Both the position numbers and the translations under genes were made by a program. From assembly GCA_019418025.1 (NCBI GenBank), contig DYCR01000019.1, forward strand, positions 1-37,822: DNA of 37,822 bases. The letters are read 5' to 3'. Below, one piece after another: positions 23,153-32,743 of the stretch (positions are counted from its first letter, which is position 1; every line of letters begins with the position of its first letter). The DNA comes from Clostridiales bacterium (GTDB lineage Bacteria; Bacillota; Clostridia; Oscillospirales; Oscillospiraceae). The notes under the pieces are model-generated. The model did not search any database and was not told the origin of the DNA. It saw nothing but the letters and a program-made list of their open reading frames with translations.

Positions 23153-24178
23153 TCACTTTACCTTAGCAGAGGAGCCACGCTCGATCAGATCTGATTTCAA
23201 TATAATGTGGCTAGTTTTCCCATTGTGGATCATCTGGATCAGCGCATCCACAACCCCCTGCGCCATCTGATGTGCAGGCTGTGCAATGGTATCCAGCGCC
23301 GGACTGTAATACTCTGCCGCCTCAATTCCATCGAATCCTATAACAGAAATATCCTCGGGTATACTGCGTCCGGCAGTCAGGGCTGCCTTCGCCGCACCGA
23401 TGGACATAATATCCGCCATCGTCACCACCGCTGTCATATCAGGGTTCTTTTCCATGAGAAGCTTCATCATTTTAAAACCGAAGGCAAAACCAGAGCCTGT
23501 GAAATCCAACGCCGGCGAAACCAAATTGGGATCAAACGGGATCTGATTTCTCCGCAGCGCATCCTTATATCCTTCAAACCGCAGCACGTTGGGCGTCACA
23601 GCGGCTCCCACATTGCTGTAAATACAGCCGATTCTGCGATGGCCCAGCTTGATCATATGCTCCGTTGCACGCATCATCTCAGCCCTGTCATCGATCAGCA
23701 CAGAAGAATACAACTCGCAATCCACATCATCCGAGGCTTTGATCGTAACCAGAACGCAGGGAATACCGATTTCCAGAAAATCTTCGTTTGAGTATCCGTA
23801 CACACCGCCGCAGATCACGATACCGGCAAGATTGGCGTTCTGTGCCTCCATTTTTGCAATCGCAATTTCATCTTCCATAAAATTGACATTGCGGATCTCC
23901 AAGGTAAACCCCCTCAGCGTAATCATTTGCTCCACAATATCGATCAGCTGCTGAAAGAAAGCATTGGCAATCGTTTTGACCAGTATCATGATGGTATTGG
24001 AACGCCCCAGTTTTAAATTTCTGGCATTGGTGTTGGGGATATAATTCAGTTCACGAACCACTTCCATGACACGTTGTTTTGTTTTTGAACTGGTTGGACC
24101 GCTCCCGTTCAAGACCCTTGAAACAGTTGAGATCCCCACACCGGATCGTTTGGCAATATCTTTTATTGTTACACCCAT
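23153..24178 (-). CDS. LacI-family transcriptional repressor
   Basis: 341 residues. The helix-turn-helix TIKDIAKRSGVGISTVSRVLNG spans residues 4-25, followed by the hinge helix region (YIPNTNARNLKLGRSNTI) and a periplasmic-binding-like sensor domain with IGFDGIEAAEYYSP near the C-terminus. GGAGAAAA precedes the start. It very likely controls the locus through the two matching palindromes at 27989-28004 and 28239-28254. The inducer is probably the imported oligosaccharide or a breakdown product (inference). Confidence 0.94.
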   Translation of the reverse strand: MGVTIKDIAKRSGVGISTVSRVLNGSGPTSSKTKQRVMEVVRELNYIPNTNARNLKLGRSNTIMILVKTIANAFFQQLIDIVEQMITLRGFTLEIRNVNFMEDEIAIAKMEAQNANLAGIVICGGVYGYSNEDFLEIGIPCVLVTIKASDDVDCELYSSVLIDDRAEMMRATEHMIKLGHRRIGCIYSNVGAAVTPNVLRFEGYKDALRRNQIPFDPNLVSPALDFTGSGFAFGFKMMKLLMEKNPDMTAVVTMADIMSIGAAKAALTAGRSIPEDISVIGFDGIEAAEYYSPALDTIAQPAHQMAQGVVDALIQMIHNGKTSHIILKSDLIERGSSAKVK

Positions 24179-24308
24179 TTTTCTCCATTTCCCCCAATAT
24201 GACCCTTTTTATTATATTTAATCATATATCCTTTATCTGTCAAGAGAAAGTAAAGCCATTCATCCCGGAAACACACCCGCATCAGGGAAAACAAAGCTCG
24301 AGATAGCA

Positions 24309-24348
24309 ATACAGCAGGACCAAGCGAAACAGAACGGTCCTGCTGTAT
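24309..24348. terminator. Terminator after the sugar ABC operon
   Basis: A 13-bp stem ATACAGCAGGACC (24309-24321) pairs with 24336-24348. It lies 62 bases past the binding-protein stop and separates that operon from the lacI gene. A TTGACA element for lacI is visible at plus 24238-24243. Confidence 0.65.
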
Positions 24349-24409
24349 TCGTTAGGCAATACGCAAAATGAAATTGTTTTCCTTCTGCACATCCCCTGTG
24401 TCGGGTGCT

Positions 24410-25930
24410 TTACTTCTGGCTTGCCAGAAAGTCAACATACTGTGCCTTTACTTCTTCGATCACACGATCGATTCCGGCAGCCTTCAGCTGTTCGCGGTAC
24501 TTTTCTACTGCAGCCTTGGGATCATCAGCAGTCTTGCCCACCATGATCTGCATTCCAAGCTGAGAATTGACATTAGCGATCGCAGACAGCTCTGCGGTGA
24601 GCTTGCTGGTGTCCACATTGAAGCCAACATAGGGATTGTCAATGGCAACCTCATTCCATGCATCGTTCAGCGTGTATCTGCGTTCATCCTCAAAATCGGC
24701 AGGAATGTTGTATTTATCATTGCGGAGGGCCCAACCGGAGAATCCGCCGCCATCCTTTTCCGGATCAAAGCCTTCGGGCTGCGTTGTCTTGCCGTCAACG
24801 ATCTCATAGGATCTGCCTTCAATGCCATACTGGAACAGATTGTAGCATCTCTCATCCGTCATCAGCATCTCAATGACCTGCAGGCACTTTTCAGGATACT
24901 TGGAATTTGCGCTGATGCCTGTTGCGTTTTCCACACCCGCTTTGCGTACGATCTTGTTCTGCCCCTCTGCGAAGCAGTAAAATTCTGTTTCCATGCCGGG
25001 CAGCTTTTCAACCATTGCACCGTGTGTGCCGGTCCAGTCAGGCTGATGGGCAATGTAGGAAGCAGATGCTCCATTGAGGAAATTATCCTTATCTGTCTGC
25101 GCTGCCGCCAGAATGTCTCTTGTCCAGTAGCCTTTATCTGCCCACTGTCTAAGCTTAACCGCCAAATCAACAAAGCTATCATCAAATGCAGGATGGAAGA
25201 TATTCTCAGGGTCAGCAGCGCTGCCGCACAGATACATCTCACTGTTGGGAATTCCGGGAGCATCCAGCCAGTCATCGGTCAGCGCAACATACATGCGGTA
25301 CAGGTTGTTGGCGAGGATCGAGTTGCCGTTCAAAGGAACGATGCCCTCTTGCAGCGCCGTATCCATATACTTTTCCATGTCCTCAACCGAGTCGATCTTA
25401 TCCAGACCACACTTCTCCATCAGATCCCTTCTGGAAACGAAGCCATAAGCCGTAAATTCACTGTACGCAGTGGGAACACCGTAGATTTTTCCATCTACAC
25501 GCATGCTCTCCCAAGCCTCCTGCGGCAGCTCTTCCTTCAGCTTAGGTGCATACTCATCCACCAATTCCGTAATATCCACCAAGGCATCCTGTCTTGCAAG
25601 GTTTGCATACGGAACACCGGTATTAGAGGCAACATATGCCATATCGAACTGTTCACCGCCCGCCCAAAGCAGAGGATACTTCGTTGCGACATCGCCCCAG
25701 TCAATGTACTTCACTTCCAGATTTGCGCCCACCTCTTCAGACAGGATCTTGTTCAATTCTTTCAGGACATCCTTATTGACAGCCCCCTCGGCACCATAGA
25801 GGTACATAGACAGCGTGACAACATCGTTGTTTCCGGCTGCCCGGTCACCATCGGTGTTGGTTCCTGCGCATCCGGCAAACAGGCTGACCATCATGACGAC
25901 TGTCAATAAAACCGCGAATGTTTTTTTCAT
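24410..25930 (-). CDS. Sugar ABC transporter substrate-binding lipoprotein (LplA-like)
   Basis: 506 residues, ATG with AAAGGAGGAATA upstream. Lipoprotein signal with lipobox LFAGC (Cys about 21). It has the family 1 extracellular solute-binding pattern, including GYWTRDILAAAQTDKDNF and the DERCYNLFQYGIEGRSYE segment. The C-terminal helical part (AAGIDRVIEEVKAQYVDFLA) matches LplA-like proteins that carry DUF3502. It binds an oligosaccharide outside the cell for the two permeases encoded upstream. No ATPase gene is present, so it probably shares a general MsmK-type ATPase. Confidence 0.92.
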   Translation of the reverse strand: MKKTFAVLLTVVMMVSLFAGCAGTNTDGDRAAGNNDVVTLSMYLYGAEGAVNKDVLKELNKILSEEVGANLEVKYIDWGDVATKYPLLWAGGEQFDMAYVASNTGVPYANLARQDALVDITELVDEYAPKLKEELPQEAWESMRVDGKIYGVPTAYSEFTAYGFVSRRDLMEKCGLDKIDSVEDMEKYMDTALQEGIVPLNGNSILANNLYRMYVALTDDWLDAPGIPNSEMYLCGSAADPENIFHPAFDDSFVDLAVKLRQWADKGYWTRDILAAAQTDKDNFLNGASASYIAHQPDWTGTHGAMVEKLPGMETEFYCFAEGQNKIVRKAGVENATGISANSKYPEKCLQVIEMLMTDERCYNLFQYGIEGRSYEIVDGKTTQPEGFDPEKDGGGFSGWALRNDKYNIPADFEDERRYTLNDAWNEVAIDNPYVGFNVDTSKLTAELSAIANVNSQLGMQIMVGKTADDPKAAVEKYREQLKAAGIDRVIEEVKAQYVDFLASQK

Positions 25931-25983
25931 TTTTATTCCTCCTTTTTATATCTATAAACCGTATCGGCATATAGCTCTAGCAA

Positions 25984-26883
25984 TTAACCTTTCACCGCAC
26001 CAACTGTGAGGCCTTTCACAAAATACTTCTGCACCAGCGGATATGCAAGAATGATCGGACCGGTCGCAATCACCGCTGTTGCCATCTTGATCGATTCGGA
26101 CGGGAGATTGGATACATCGATCGTAACCCCCTGCTGAATGAGGATCTGTACGTTCGCCTGACTGATGACTCTCTGCAGGAAATATTGCAGAGGGTACTTT
26201 TCCGGGGTCTGAATATACAGCATCGCGTTATACCATTGGTTCCAATATCCAAGGACAAGAAACAGGCCGATGGTCGCCAGTGCCGGCTTTGCCAGCGGCA
26301 GGAAGATCTGCCAATAGATCCGGAAGTCACCGGCTCCGTCGATCGTAGCCGCCTCATAAAGCGTACTCGGGATTTCCTTCATAAAATTTCTCATCAGAAA
26401 AATAGACCACGGACTCATGATCGCAGGCAGGATCATTGCCCAAACACTGTCCTTCAGTCCCAAAATCTTTACCATGAGGATATAGGACGGGATCAGTCCT
26501 CCGCTGAACAGTGTGGTAAAATAGATAAAAAACGCAATCTTGTTTCGGTACTTAAAGTCATTGCGGCACAATGCATATCCGGCCATAGACATGAAGAAAA
26601 GTCCAAGCGCGGTGCCCACAACTGCTGTAAAAATCGTAACTTCGTAAGCATTGAGAATCTTTTTGGGGCTTCTGAACAGCAATTCATAGGCGCTCGTACT
26701 CCACTCCTTTGGGAAGAGGGTAAAGCCTGTTGTGAGGATCTCTTTTTCGTTCATAAACGAGGAGACAATCATCAACACAAACGGAAACAGGCACACCAAG
26801 GAAAACAGTGTAATTACAACATAAAAAACCACTTTAAGGGCTTTTTCACCTTTACTCATCATGATCGTCGTGCTTTCATTCAT
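25984..26883 (-). CDS. Sugar ABC permease (LplC/YtcP-like)
   Basis: 299 residues with GAGGAGG upstream. Six hydrophobic segments are visible and the EAA loop EIPSTLYEAATIDGAGDFRIYWQIFLPLAKPALAT is intact. The C-terminus YPLVQKYFVKGLTVGAVKG is typical of the LplC group. It pairs with the permease encoded just upstream to import oligosaccharides. Confidence 0.95.
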   Translation of the reverse strand: MNESTTIMMSKGEKALKVVFYVVITLFSLVCLFPFVLMIVSSFMNEKEILTTGFTLFPKEWSTSAYELLFRSPKKILNAYEVTIFTAVVGTALGLFFMSMAGYALCRNDFKYRNKIAFFIYFTTLFSGGLIPSYILMVKILGLKDSVWAMILPAIMSPWSIFLMRNFMKEIPSTLYEAATIDGAGDFRIYWQIFLPLAKPALATIGLFLVLGYWNQWYNAMLYIQTPEKYPLQYFLQRVISQANVQILIQQGVTIDVSNLPSESIKMATAVIATGPIILAYPLVQKYFVKGLTVGAVKG

Positions 26884-26900
26884 CTTTCTTCAGCCTCCTC

Positions 26901-27836
26901 TCAGAACAGCGCACTGTCAGGCTCGATCTTCTTCACGATTGCATTGATCGTCAGAACAAAGACAAGCCCAAACACAGACTGATAAAAACCAACTGCCGCT
27001 CCCTGCGAGAAGTTGAACTGGCCAACCAGACTGCGGAAAACAAAGGTATCGATAATATCCGTCTGGGGGAACAAAACAGAGTTATTACCAATCAAATTAT
27101 AGAAAAGATCGAAAGAGCCTTTTAAGATACCACCCAAGCCAAACAGAAACAGCAAAATCACCGTCGGCTTCAGCATGGGCAGCGTAATGTAGCGAATCTT
27201 CTGGAGCAAGGTGCAGCCATCCAGCTGTGCCGCTTCGTAAATGCCGCCGTCGATGCCTGTAATTGCAGCCATATAGACGATCATACCATAGCCGGTGCCT
27301 GCCCAAATATTAAAAAACACAATAATGTACTTCCAAATTCCCTGATCGGCATAAAAGTCATGCCTTTCAAGCCCCAAGGATGTCAAGATATTGTTTACAA
27401 AGCCAAATTGATAGTTAAACAGGTTATACGCAAAAAATCCCACGATAACCATGGAAATAAAGTACGGCAGCAGGATCACAGACTGCGATACCTTCTTGAA
27501 CCACTTGCAGCGGATCTCAGAGATCATCACCGCAAACAGGATCTGGACAACGTTGCCGATCCCGAGAAATGCAAGATTATATAGGAACGTATTTCTGGTG
27601 ATTCTCCACAGGTCACCGGACTTGAACAGGAATTCAAAATGCTTCAGTCCCACAAACTCACTTCCGAATATCCCCTTGCCGATATTATAGTCAACAAATG
27701 CGACATAGGCACCTGGCATCGGAATATACGCAAACACAACAAAGAAAAGAATGGTAGGCGCAAGCATCAAAAATAATACTTTCTTTTTACGCAGCTCATG
27801 TACAAAATTGCCTGTATGTGTTTTCAAACGATTCAT
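26901..27836 (-). CDS. Sugar ABC permease (LplB-like)
   Basis: 311 residues with AAGGAGC upstream. N-terminal cytoplasmic segment, then six helices; the EAA loop reads GIDGGIYEAAQLDGCTLLQKIRYITLPML. The start FVHELRKKKVLFLMLAPTILFFVVFAYIPMPG is typical for LplB. It is the first gene of the importer operon and is divergent from the phosphorylase gene, with which it shares a control region. Confidence 0.95.
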   Translation of the reverse strand: MNRLKTHTGNFVHELRKKKVLFLMLAPTILFFVVFAYIPMPGAYVAFVDYNIGKGIFGSEFVGLKHFEFLFKSGDLWRITRNTFLYNLAFLGIGNVVQILFAVMISEIRCKWFKKVSQSVILLPYFISMVIVGFFAYNLFNYQFGFVNNILTSLGLERHDFYADQGIWKYIIVFFNIWAGTGYGMIVYMAAITGIDGGIYEAAQLDGCTLLQKIRYITLPMLKPTVILLFLFGLGGILKGSFDLFYNLIGNNSVLFPQTDIIDTFVFRSLVGQFNFSQGAAVGFYQSVFGLVFVLTINAIVKKIEPDSALF

Positions 27837-27988
27837 TATGCTCCTTCTTTCTATCGTAAATGTATTGTAATTTCACGCACATATATCATCCCAAGGCTTC
27901 CGCCACCAACGAAACGATATCTGCGGGGTCCGGCACATCATCAGGAGTAAACAGCAACCGGTTCGTCGTCCCTTCTCCCCATCTTATT

Positions 27989-28004
27989 ATGGAAACGTTG
28001 CCAT
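27989..28004. promoter_or_regulatory. LacI-type operator, importer side
   Basis: The near-palindrome ATGGAAACGTTGCCAT has the AACGTT centre typical of LacI/GalR operators. Its reverse complement matches the second site at 28239-28254 at 14 of 16 positions. It sits about 50 bases downstream of the -10 box of the leftward promoter, so a bound repressor could block elongation. Confidence 0.75.
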
Positions 28005-28050
28005 TTTTATCCGTACCTTAACCGCCATTCATCGCGAATGATTTGTAGAT

Positions 28051-28079
28051 ATGATAGCATCAGATTTTCGCTTTGTCAA
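28051..28079 (-). promoter_or_regulatory. Promoter of the sugar importer operon
   Basis: On the minus strand, TTGACA (plus 28074-28079), 17 bases, TATCAT (plus 28051-28056). It gives a leader of about 210 bases containing the operator. Confidence 0.75.
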
Positions 28080-28169
28080 TCCACATTTGCTCCGATTTTG
28101 TATAATTTAGTCATTGTTGTGTATTTTATAGCATGTTGTTTGTGCATATTATTTATACAATAGGACATA

Positions 28170-28198
28170 TTGACTTTTCTTTCAGCTTCCCTTATAAT
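28170..28198 (+). promoter_or_regulatory. Promoter of the phosphorylase gene
   Basis: TTGACT (28170-28175), 17 bases, TATAAT (28193-28198). The operator at 28239-28254 is about 35 bases downstream of the expected start. Confidence 0.8.
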
Positions 28199-28238
28199 AG
28201 TCGCCATGCCACATATTTCTATCTATCACTCTTAAAAT

Positions 28239-28254
28239 ATGGTAACGTTTCCAC
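28239..28254. promoter_or_regulatory. LacI-type operator, phosphorylase side
   Basis: ATGGTAACGTTTCCAC, with the same centre as the site at 27989-28004 and in reverse orientation. The two sites flank the divergent promoter pair and are about 250 bases apart, a distance that would permit looping. Confidence 0.75.
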
Positions 28255-28298
28255 TTTGAAGTTCACTGATCCTTACTTACTTACGGAGGGCAATGTCT

Positions 28299-31200
28299 AT
28301 GAATGAAGCGCAATTCATATCTTTCCAGAAAAACAAAAGCACCTATCGTTTCTTAAAAACCGGTGACATTTTCTCATTTTCTGACAGCGGGATTCTAATA
28401 AATCAATTGCGGGGAAACCCGAAAGACGGTTCTTTAAATAACCTCTACCTCAGAATATACAAAAATGACAGCCTGAGGATCTTCCCCCTGCTCGGAACAA
28501 ACTCCAAAAGCCGAATCAGCTGCTCCCCCTGCGCCCTGCGGCAATCCGGCGAAATCGACGGGATTGCTTACTCTGTCACCTTTGTTCCCCAGGACTCCAG
28601 ATGGTTCTGGTATGTTCAGTTGACCGGAAACGGCGAAAAGGTCGATCTGGTGTACGGTCAGGATCTGGGCATTTCCAGCGAGGGGGCCGTTTTCTCTAAC
28701 GAGCTTTACGTATCACAGTACCTCGGTCATACTGTTTTTTCCGACGAGCGCGGCTATGTCATCTGCTCTCGCCAAAATATGCCTGTTGACTCCAGAACCC
28801 CATATATCCAACAAGGCGTGATCGGCACAACTGCGATTCATTACTCCACAGATGCCATGCAGTTTTACGGACTTTCCTGCAAGGAAACCGGATTTCCCGA
28901 GGCACTTTACGCCGATCTTCCGGATGTAAACTTGCAATACGAGTCTGCTTACACCGCTTTGCAAACCCCCGTTTTCACGCTGAATCAAAAGAAAACAGAG
29001 TTTGCTTTCTATGGGATCTTCGTTTCTGACCACCCCGAGGTAGTCACAAGCGTTGAATATCAGGACACACTCTTGAATGCTTACGAAGCACTGTCTTTTC
29101 AGGATATTTCCTTCACCGAGCTGCCGTCCATTTCCCATTCAAATGCATTTGGCGCACCCTATGCTTCCCCAAGCTTCACATCTCAGGAATTATCCGCTTT
29201 ATACCCCAGTCAGCTTCTGGTTGAGGAGGCGGACCATCAGGTCTACTCTTTCTTCACCCCTTCCCATGCCCATGTTGTCACAAAGGAAAAGGAGCTAAAA
29301 ACGCTGCGTCCTCACGGAACAATCATCATCACTCCGCCAGACACGCAGAATGTTAACTCCAATTTAATTGCCAGCACCCACTATATGAACGGCATCTTCA
29401 ACAGTCATGTGGTTATCGGAAATACCGATGCGCACAAGCTGATATCAAGTCCCAGAAACACCCTGAATCTTCTGAAAAACAGCGGTCAACGGCTGTATGT
29501 CCGCTGGGACGGCACATACCATCTGCTGACGCTGCCCGGCATTTATGAAATGGGGATGAATTATTCCCGATGGTATTATAAGATCCTCGATGATACATTG
29601 GTCATCACCTCCTACTGTGCCGCAGAAAATCCGGATGTCATTTTGGAAATCAACAGCACGGCCGGAAAACGCTATGATTTTATTCTGACAAATCAGCTGA
29701 CATACGGCGCGCAGGAATACACCCACGAGCTTTGCTTTACCCGAACCGAGGACTCCCTCGTCTTTCCCCTTGATACCCCGCAATATCCCGGACTCCACTA
29801 TAAAATGCAGTTCTCCGACAATTCTTTTGAACTCAGCGACGACAGAATTTTCTTTCAGGAAAACACCTGTTTCGATCCAACCTTTATGACCCTGTCCTTC
29901 CGAAGCCTCAGCACACTGAAAATGGTGCTGCAGGGCTATCTCTCCGGCGAGGAGCCGAGCCGTCCGGACTCATATGACTTTGAAGCGGAAAAATCAAAGG
30001 TTTACGACTACTACGATCAGTTCCTGCGGTATTTCAAGCTATCCTGTCCGCAGGAAACGGAACATATCCAGATCCTGAACGAGACTGCCTGGTGGTACTG
30101 CCATAACGCTTTGATTCACTATTCCATGCCCCACGGTCTTGAGCAGCCCGGCGGCGCAGCCTGGGGTACCAGAGACATCTGCCAAGGCCCCATCGAGCTG
30201 TTTTCTGCAACGCAGCATCCAGAACTGGTCCGCAGCATTCTTTTAAACATCTTTGCGCATCAGGATACACGAAACGGAGAATGGCCCCAATGGTTCATGT
30301 TCGACGGCTACGACACCACCGCAGGCGAATGCCACGGCGATGTCATTTTCTGGCCATTAAAATGCGTGGCAGATTACTTGAACGACACCGAAGATTTCGG
30401 AATCCTGTCAGAAGTGATCCCATATGCAGATCAGCCCCAGCGGCACGAATCTCTGCTTGAGCATGTCAAGCTTGCGCTCTCGACCATCGTGAACACCCGC
30501 ATGATCGGCGACACCGGTCTGATTACATATGCCGGTGGTGACTGGGACGACACCTTGCAGCCGGCTGATGAAGCCTCAAAAAAATACCTTGTCAGCTCTT
30601 GGACCGTGGCCCTTGCTTACCAGACCTTTGCTGCATTGGCACACGCACTCAAGCCCATATCACAAGAAATGTATGACACCCTAAATATTCTGACAAACAA
30701 GATCCACTGTGCATTCAATGACACCCTGTTGAAGGACGATGTGATCGCAGGTTTCCTTGACTGCCGCGAGGGGTATCGCTACATGCTCCACCCCAGTGAT
30801 AACGAATCCGGCATCCACTATCGTCTGCTGCCGCTGACCAGAAGCATCATCGCAGAACTGGCCGATCCCCAGCAGGCTCATAAAAACCAGAAAATCATTG
30901 ATGATCACCTGATGTTCCCTGATGGTGTGCGTCTCATGGATCACCCTGCCCCTTATAACGGCGGCAACAGCGTGTTCTTCAAGCGCGCTGAGCAGGCCGC
31001 TAACGTAGGCCGGGAGATCAGCCTGCAATATACCCACGCCCATATCCGCTATATCGAGGCAATGGCAAAGCTCGGCAGCTGCGAGAAGGCATGGAATGCA
31101 CTGTTCGTGATCAACCCAATTTTGATCCGGAACAGCGTGCCAAATGCTATGCTTCGTCAGAGCAACATGTATTTCAGCTCTTCTGAAGGCGACTTCCACG

Positions 31201-31601
31201 ATCGATACGAATATGACGCTCACTTTGACAAGCTAAAAGACGGCAGCATCGATGTCAAGGGTGGCTGGCGCCTTTACTCCAGCGGACCGGGTATCTATCT
31301 CAAGCAGCTGATTTCAAACATTCTGGGCATCCGCTTCTGTTCTGACGGAATCACCGTCGACCCTGTTCTTCCCGCTTTTCTGGACGGCTTGCAGTTCAGA
31401 TTCTGCTGCTTTGATAAGATGATCACATTCCATTATCATTTTATCGAGGACCAAGACGGCTCTGTCATGGATAACGGTCGTTTGGTTCCATCCGATGCCG
31501 TCCGCAACCCCTACCGAAAAAGCGGAAGATTTATTCACAAGCAGGAGCTGCAAAACTGCTGCGGCACACTGGATCTTTATATCCCAAAAAATCAATCATA
31601 A
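28299..31601 (+). CDS. GH94-like oligosaccharide phosphorylase (candidate 1,2-beta-oligoglucan phosphorylase)
   Basis: 1100 residues from ATG 28299; an ATG six bases earlier is only two bases from GGAGGG. Layout: N-terminal beta-sandwich regions to about 560, an (alpha/alpha)6 barrel from about 600 to 1010, then a C-terminal beta domain. Motifs match clan GH-Q: GGAAWGTRDICQGP (near 626), GECHGDVIFWPL with the likely general acid Asp681, and GGDWDDTLQPAD near 748. These correspond to GFRDxxQD, FNDDPLW and ADWNDCLN in cellobiose phosphorylase. There is no signal peptide. It would split a beta-glucan oligosaccharide with phosphate to give glucose 1-phosphate. The size and the GH3/LacI/ABC context resemble the 1,2-beta-glucan locus of Listeria innocua (lin1839-1841), but GH161 or GH149 beta-1,3 enzymes are similar in size and cannot be excluded. 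Confidence 0.85.
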   Translation: MNEAQFISFQKNKSTYRFLKTGDIFSFSDSGILINQLRGNPKDGSLNNLYLRIYKNDSLRIFPLLGTNSKSRISCSPCALRQSGEIDGIAYSVTFVPQDSRWFWYVQLTGNGEKVDLVYGQDLGISSEGAVFSNELYVSQYLGHTVFSDERGYVICSRQNMPVDSRTPYIQQGVIGTTAIHYSTDAMQFYGLSCKETGFPEALYADLPDVNLQYESAYTALQTPVFTLNQKKTEFAFYGIFVSDHPEVVTSVEYQDTLLNAYEALSFQDISFTELPSISHSNAFGAPYASPSFTSQELSALYPSQLLVEEADHQVYSFFTPSHAHVVTKEKELKTLRPHGTIIITPPDTQNVNSNLIASTHYMNGIFNSHVVIGNTDAHKLISSPRNTLNLLKNSGQRLYVRWDGTYHLLTLPGIYEMGMNYSRWYYKILDDTLVITSYCAAENPDVILEINSTAGKRYDFILTNQLTYGAQEYTHELCFTRTEDSLVFPLDTPQYPGLHYKMQFSDNSFELSDDRIFFQENTCFDPTFMTLSFRSLSTLKMVLQGYLSGEEPSRPDSYDFEAEKSKVYDYYDQFLRYFKLSCPQETEHIQILNETAWWYCHNALIHYSMPHGLEQPGGAAWGTRDICQGPIELFSATQHPELVRSILLNIFAHQDTRNGEWPQWFMFDGYDTTAGECHGDVIFWPLKCVADYLNDTEDFGILSEVIPYADQPQRHESLLEHVKLALSTIVNTRMIGDTGLITYAGGDWDDTLQPADEASKKYLVSSWTVALAYQTFAALAHALKPISQEMYDTLNILTNKIHCAFNDTLLKDDVIAGFLDCREGYRYMLHPSDNESGIHYRLLPLTRSIIAELADPQQAHKNQKIIDDHLMFPDGVRLMDHPAPYNGGNSVFFKRAEQAANVGREISLQYTHAHIRYIEAMAKLGSCEKAWNALFVINPILIRNSVPNAMLRQSNMYFSSSEGDFHDRYEYDAHFDKLKDGSIDVKGGWRLYSSGPGIYLKQLISNILGIRFCSDGITVDPVLPAFLDGLQFRFCCFDKMITFHYHFIEDQDGSVMDNGRLVPSDAVRNPYRKSGRFIHKQELQNCCGTLDLYIPKNQS

Positions 31602-31602
31602 A

Positions 31603-31634
31603 AAAATGCGTGGATTTTTAAATCCACGCATTTT
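31603..31634. terminator. Bidirectional terminator after the phosphorylase
   Basis: AAAATGCGTGGATT (31603-31616) pairs perfectly with 31621-31634 around TTTA. The A and T arms suit both the phosphorylase and the converging DUF624 gene. Confidence 0.85.
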
Positions 31635-31704
31635 CTGTTGCCCGATGGCTCATATTACGCCAAAAAGCACGCCATATGATTTCATTTCCCCTTCTAAAAC
31701 CGGA

Positions 31705-32349
31705 TCATGCCTCTTCATCCTCTTTGGCATCATCAAGATACGGCTCAAATACCTTCTTGAGTAAATAACAATGAAAGTAAGCCGTTGCAGAAAAATAAAA
31801 TGTAAACCAGAAAAACCCCAAATATAAGAAGTCCCCCGGATATGCCACAAGTAAAAATATAGGGAAGCAATTCAGCACGGCCATAAGCAAAGATCTTGGG
31901 AGGTATGCGATGCTCAAAATAACAGCATTTTTTACAAGCAACAATGTCTTACTGGAAAAACGGCTGATCAGCGGAAAGATATAGCTCCCCGTCATGGCCA
32001 GCACCGCCAGCATTACAATTGCAGGCAGCGCAACAATACGCAGCACCCCCACTTGGGCGAGGGCCAGAAAAATCGCCCAGATAATATCCGCAAACAAGGC
32101 CAGCAGAACGACCCAAACAATGGTTGCCTGTTTGAAGTTTCCGGAAAAGGCGCGAAAATACTGCCGAAGCAATCCATGATCCCGTTCTTCACGCAGCCGG
32201 AAGCACACATCATACAGCGCAGTGGTCGCCGCTCCGATTGTAACAATCGGAATACATGTAAAAAAATACAAGAGATTTAACATAATCAAATCCCAAAGCC
32301 TGCTGAGCGCTTCCATCGCCGGAGAATCCGGCGAAAACAATTTAGACAC
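31705..32349 (-). CDS. DUF624 (YesL-like) membrane protein
   Basis: 214 residues, GTG start with GAGGTGATTTT upstream. The opening segment ALSRLWDLIMLNLLYFFTCIPIVTIGAATTALYDVCFRL is the DUF624 signature, and five or so TM helices follow. YesL-like proteins recur beside Lpl-type sugar transporters; their role is unknown but may be regulatory or a transporter accessory function. It converges on the phosphorylase gene and has its own promoter. Confidence 0.92.
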   Translation of the reverse strand: MSKLFSPDSPAMEALSRLWDLIMLNLLYFFTCIPIVTIGAATTALYDVCFRLREERDHGLLRQYFRAFSGNFKQATIVWVVLLALFADIIWAIFLALAQVGVLRIVALPAIVMLAVLAMTGSYIFPLISRFSSKTLLLVKNAVILSIAYLPRSLLMAVLNCFPIFLLVAYPGDFLYLGFFWFTFYFSATAYFHCYLLKKVFEPYLDDAKEDEEA

Positions 32350-32394
32350 AAAATCACCTCATATGCGTCATTTATCCATAGATTATCCACCTAA

Positions 32395-32423
32395 ATTATA
32401 ACAGATTTCCAAAAATAGAGCAA
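32395..32423 (-). promoter_or_regulatory. Promoter of the DUF624 gene
   Basis: On the minus strand, TTGCTC (plus 32418-32423), 17 bases, TATAAT (plus 32395-32400). Confidence 0.6.
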
Positions 32424-32526
32424 GTATTCTTTCTGCATAACATATACATAATTCAGTGTATCCTTTTCAAAGATTGCATGTGCATTTATGTGATGGTATC
32501 TACAAAATATCATGTATATCGACCAT

Positions 32527-32730
32527 CTACAACCGAAACTCATCCACACACTCCCAGAATATCCCCTCCAAGATATGCACATATGGCCGCTTCTCCCCTT
32601 CATGTCCAAGATCAGAAATCCCAGTATTTATACCAAACACCAAGGTTTCATCCGTGATGAAGAGATTTGACCTCTTGCGCAGCTTCCGATACCTACCGCA
32701 TTTCGAATAATATCCGAGACCGTGCAGCCG
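32527..32730 (-). pseudogene. Possible fragment of a decayed gene
   Basis: One minus-strand frame is open for 67 codons without a start and looks protein-like (RSNLFITDETLVFGINTG, then HILEGIFWECVDEF before a stop). It lies next to the IS66-like remnant, where a truncated gene would be plausible. I cannot assign a family. Confidence 0.3.
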
Positions 32731-32743
32731 AGACTGTCAATGG

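Noticed and set aside
24368..25909. 513-codon plus-strand frame
   Set aside because: It lies opposite the solute-binding lipoprotein, which has a signal peptide, a ribosome-binding site and family motifs.
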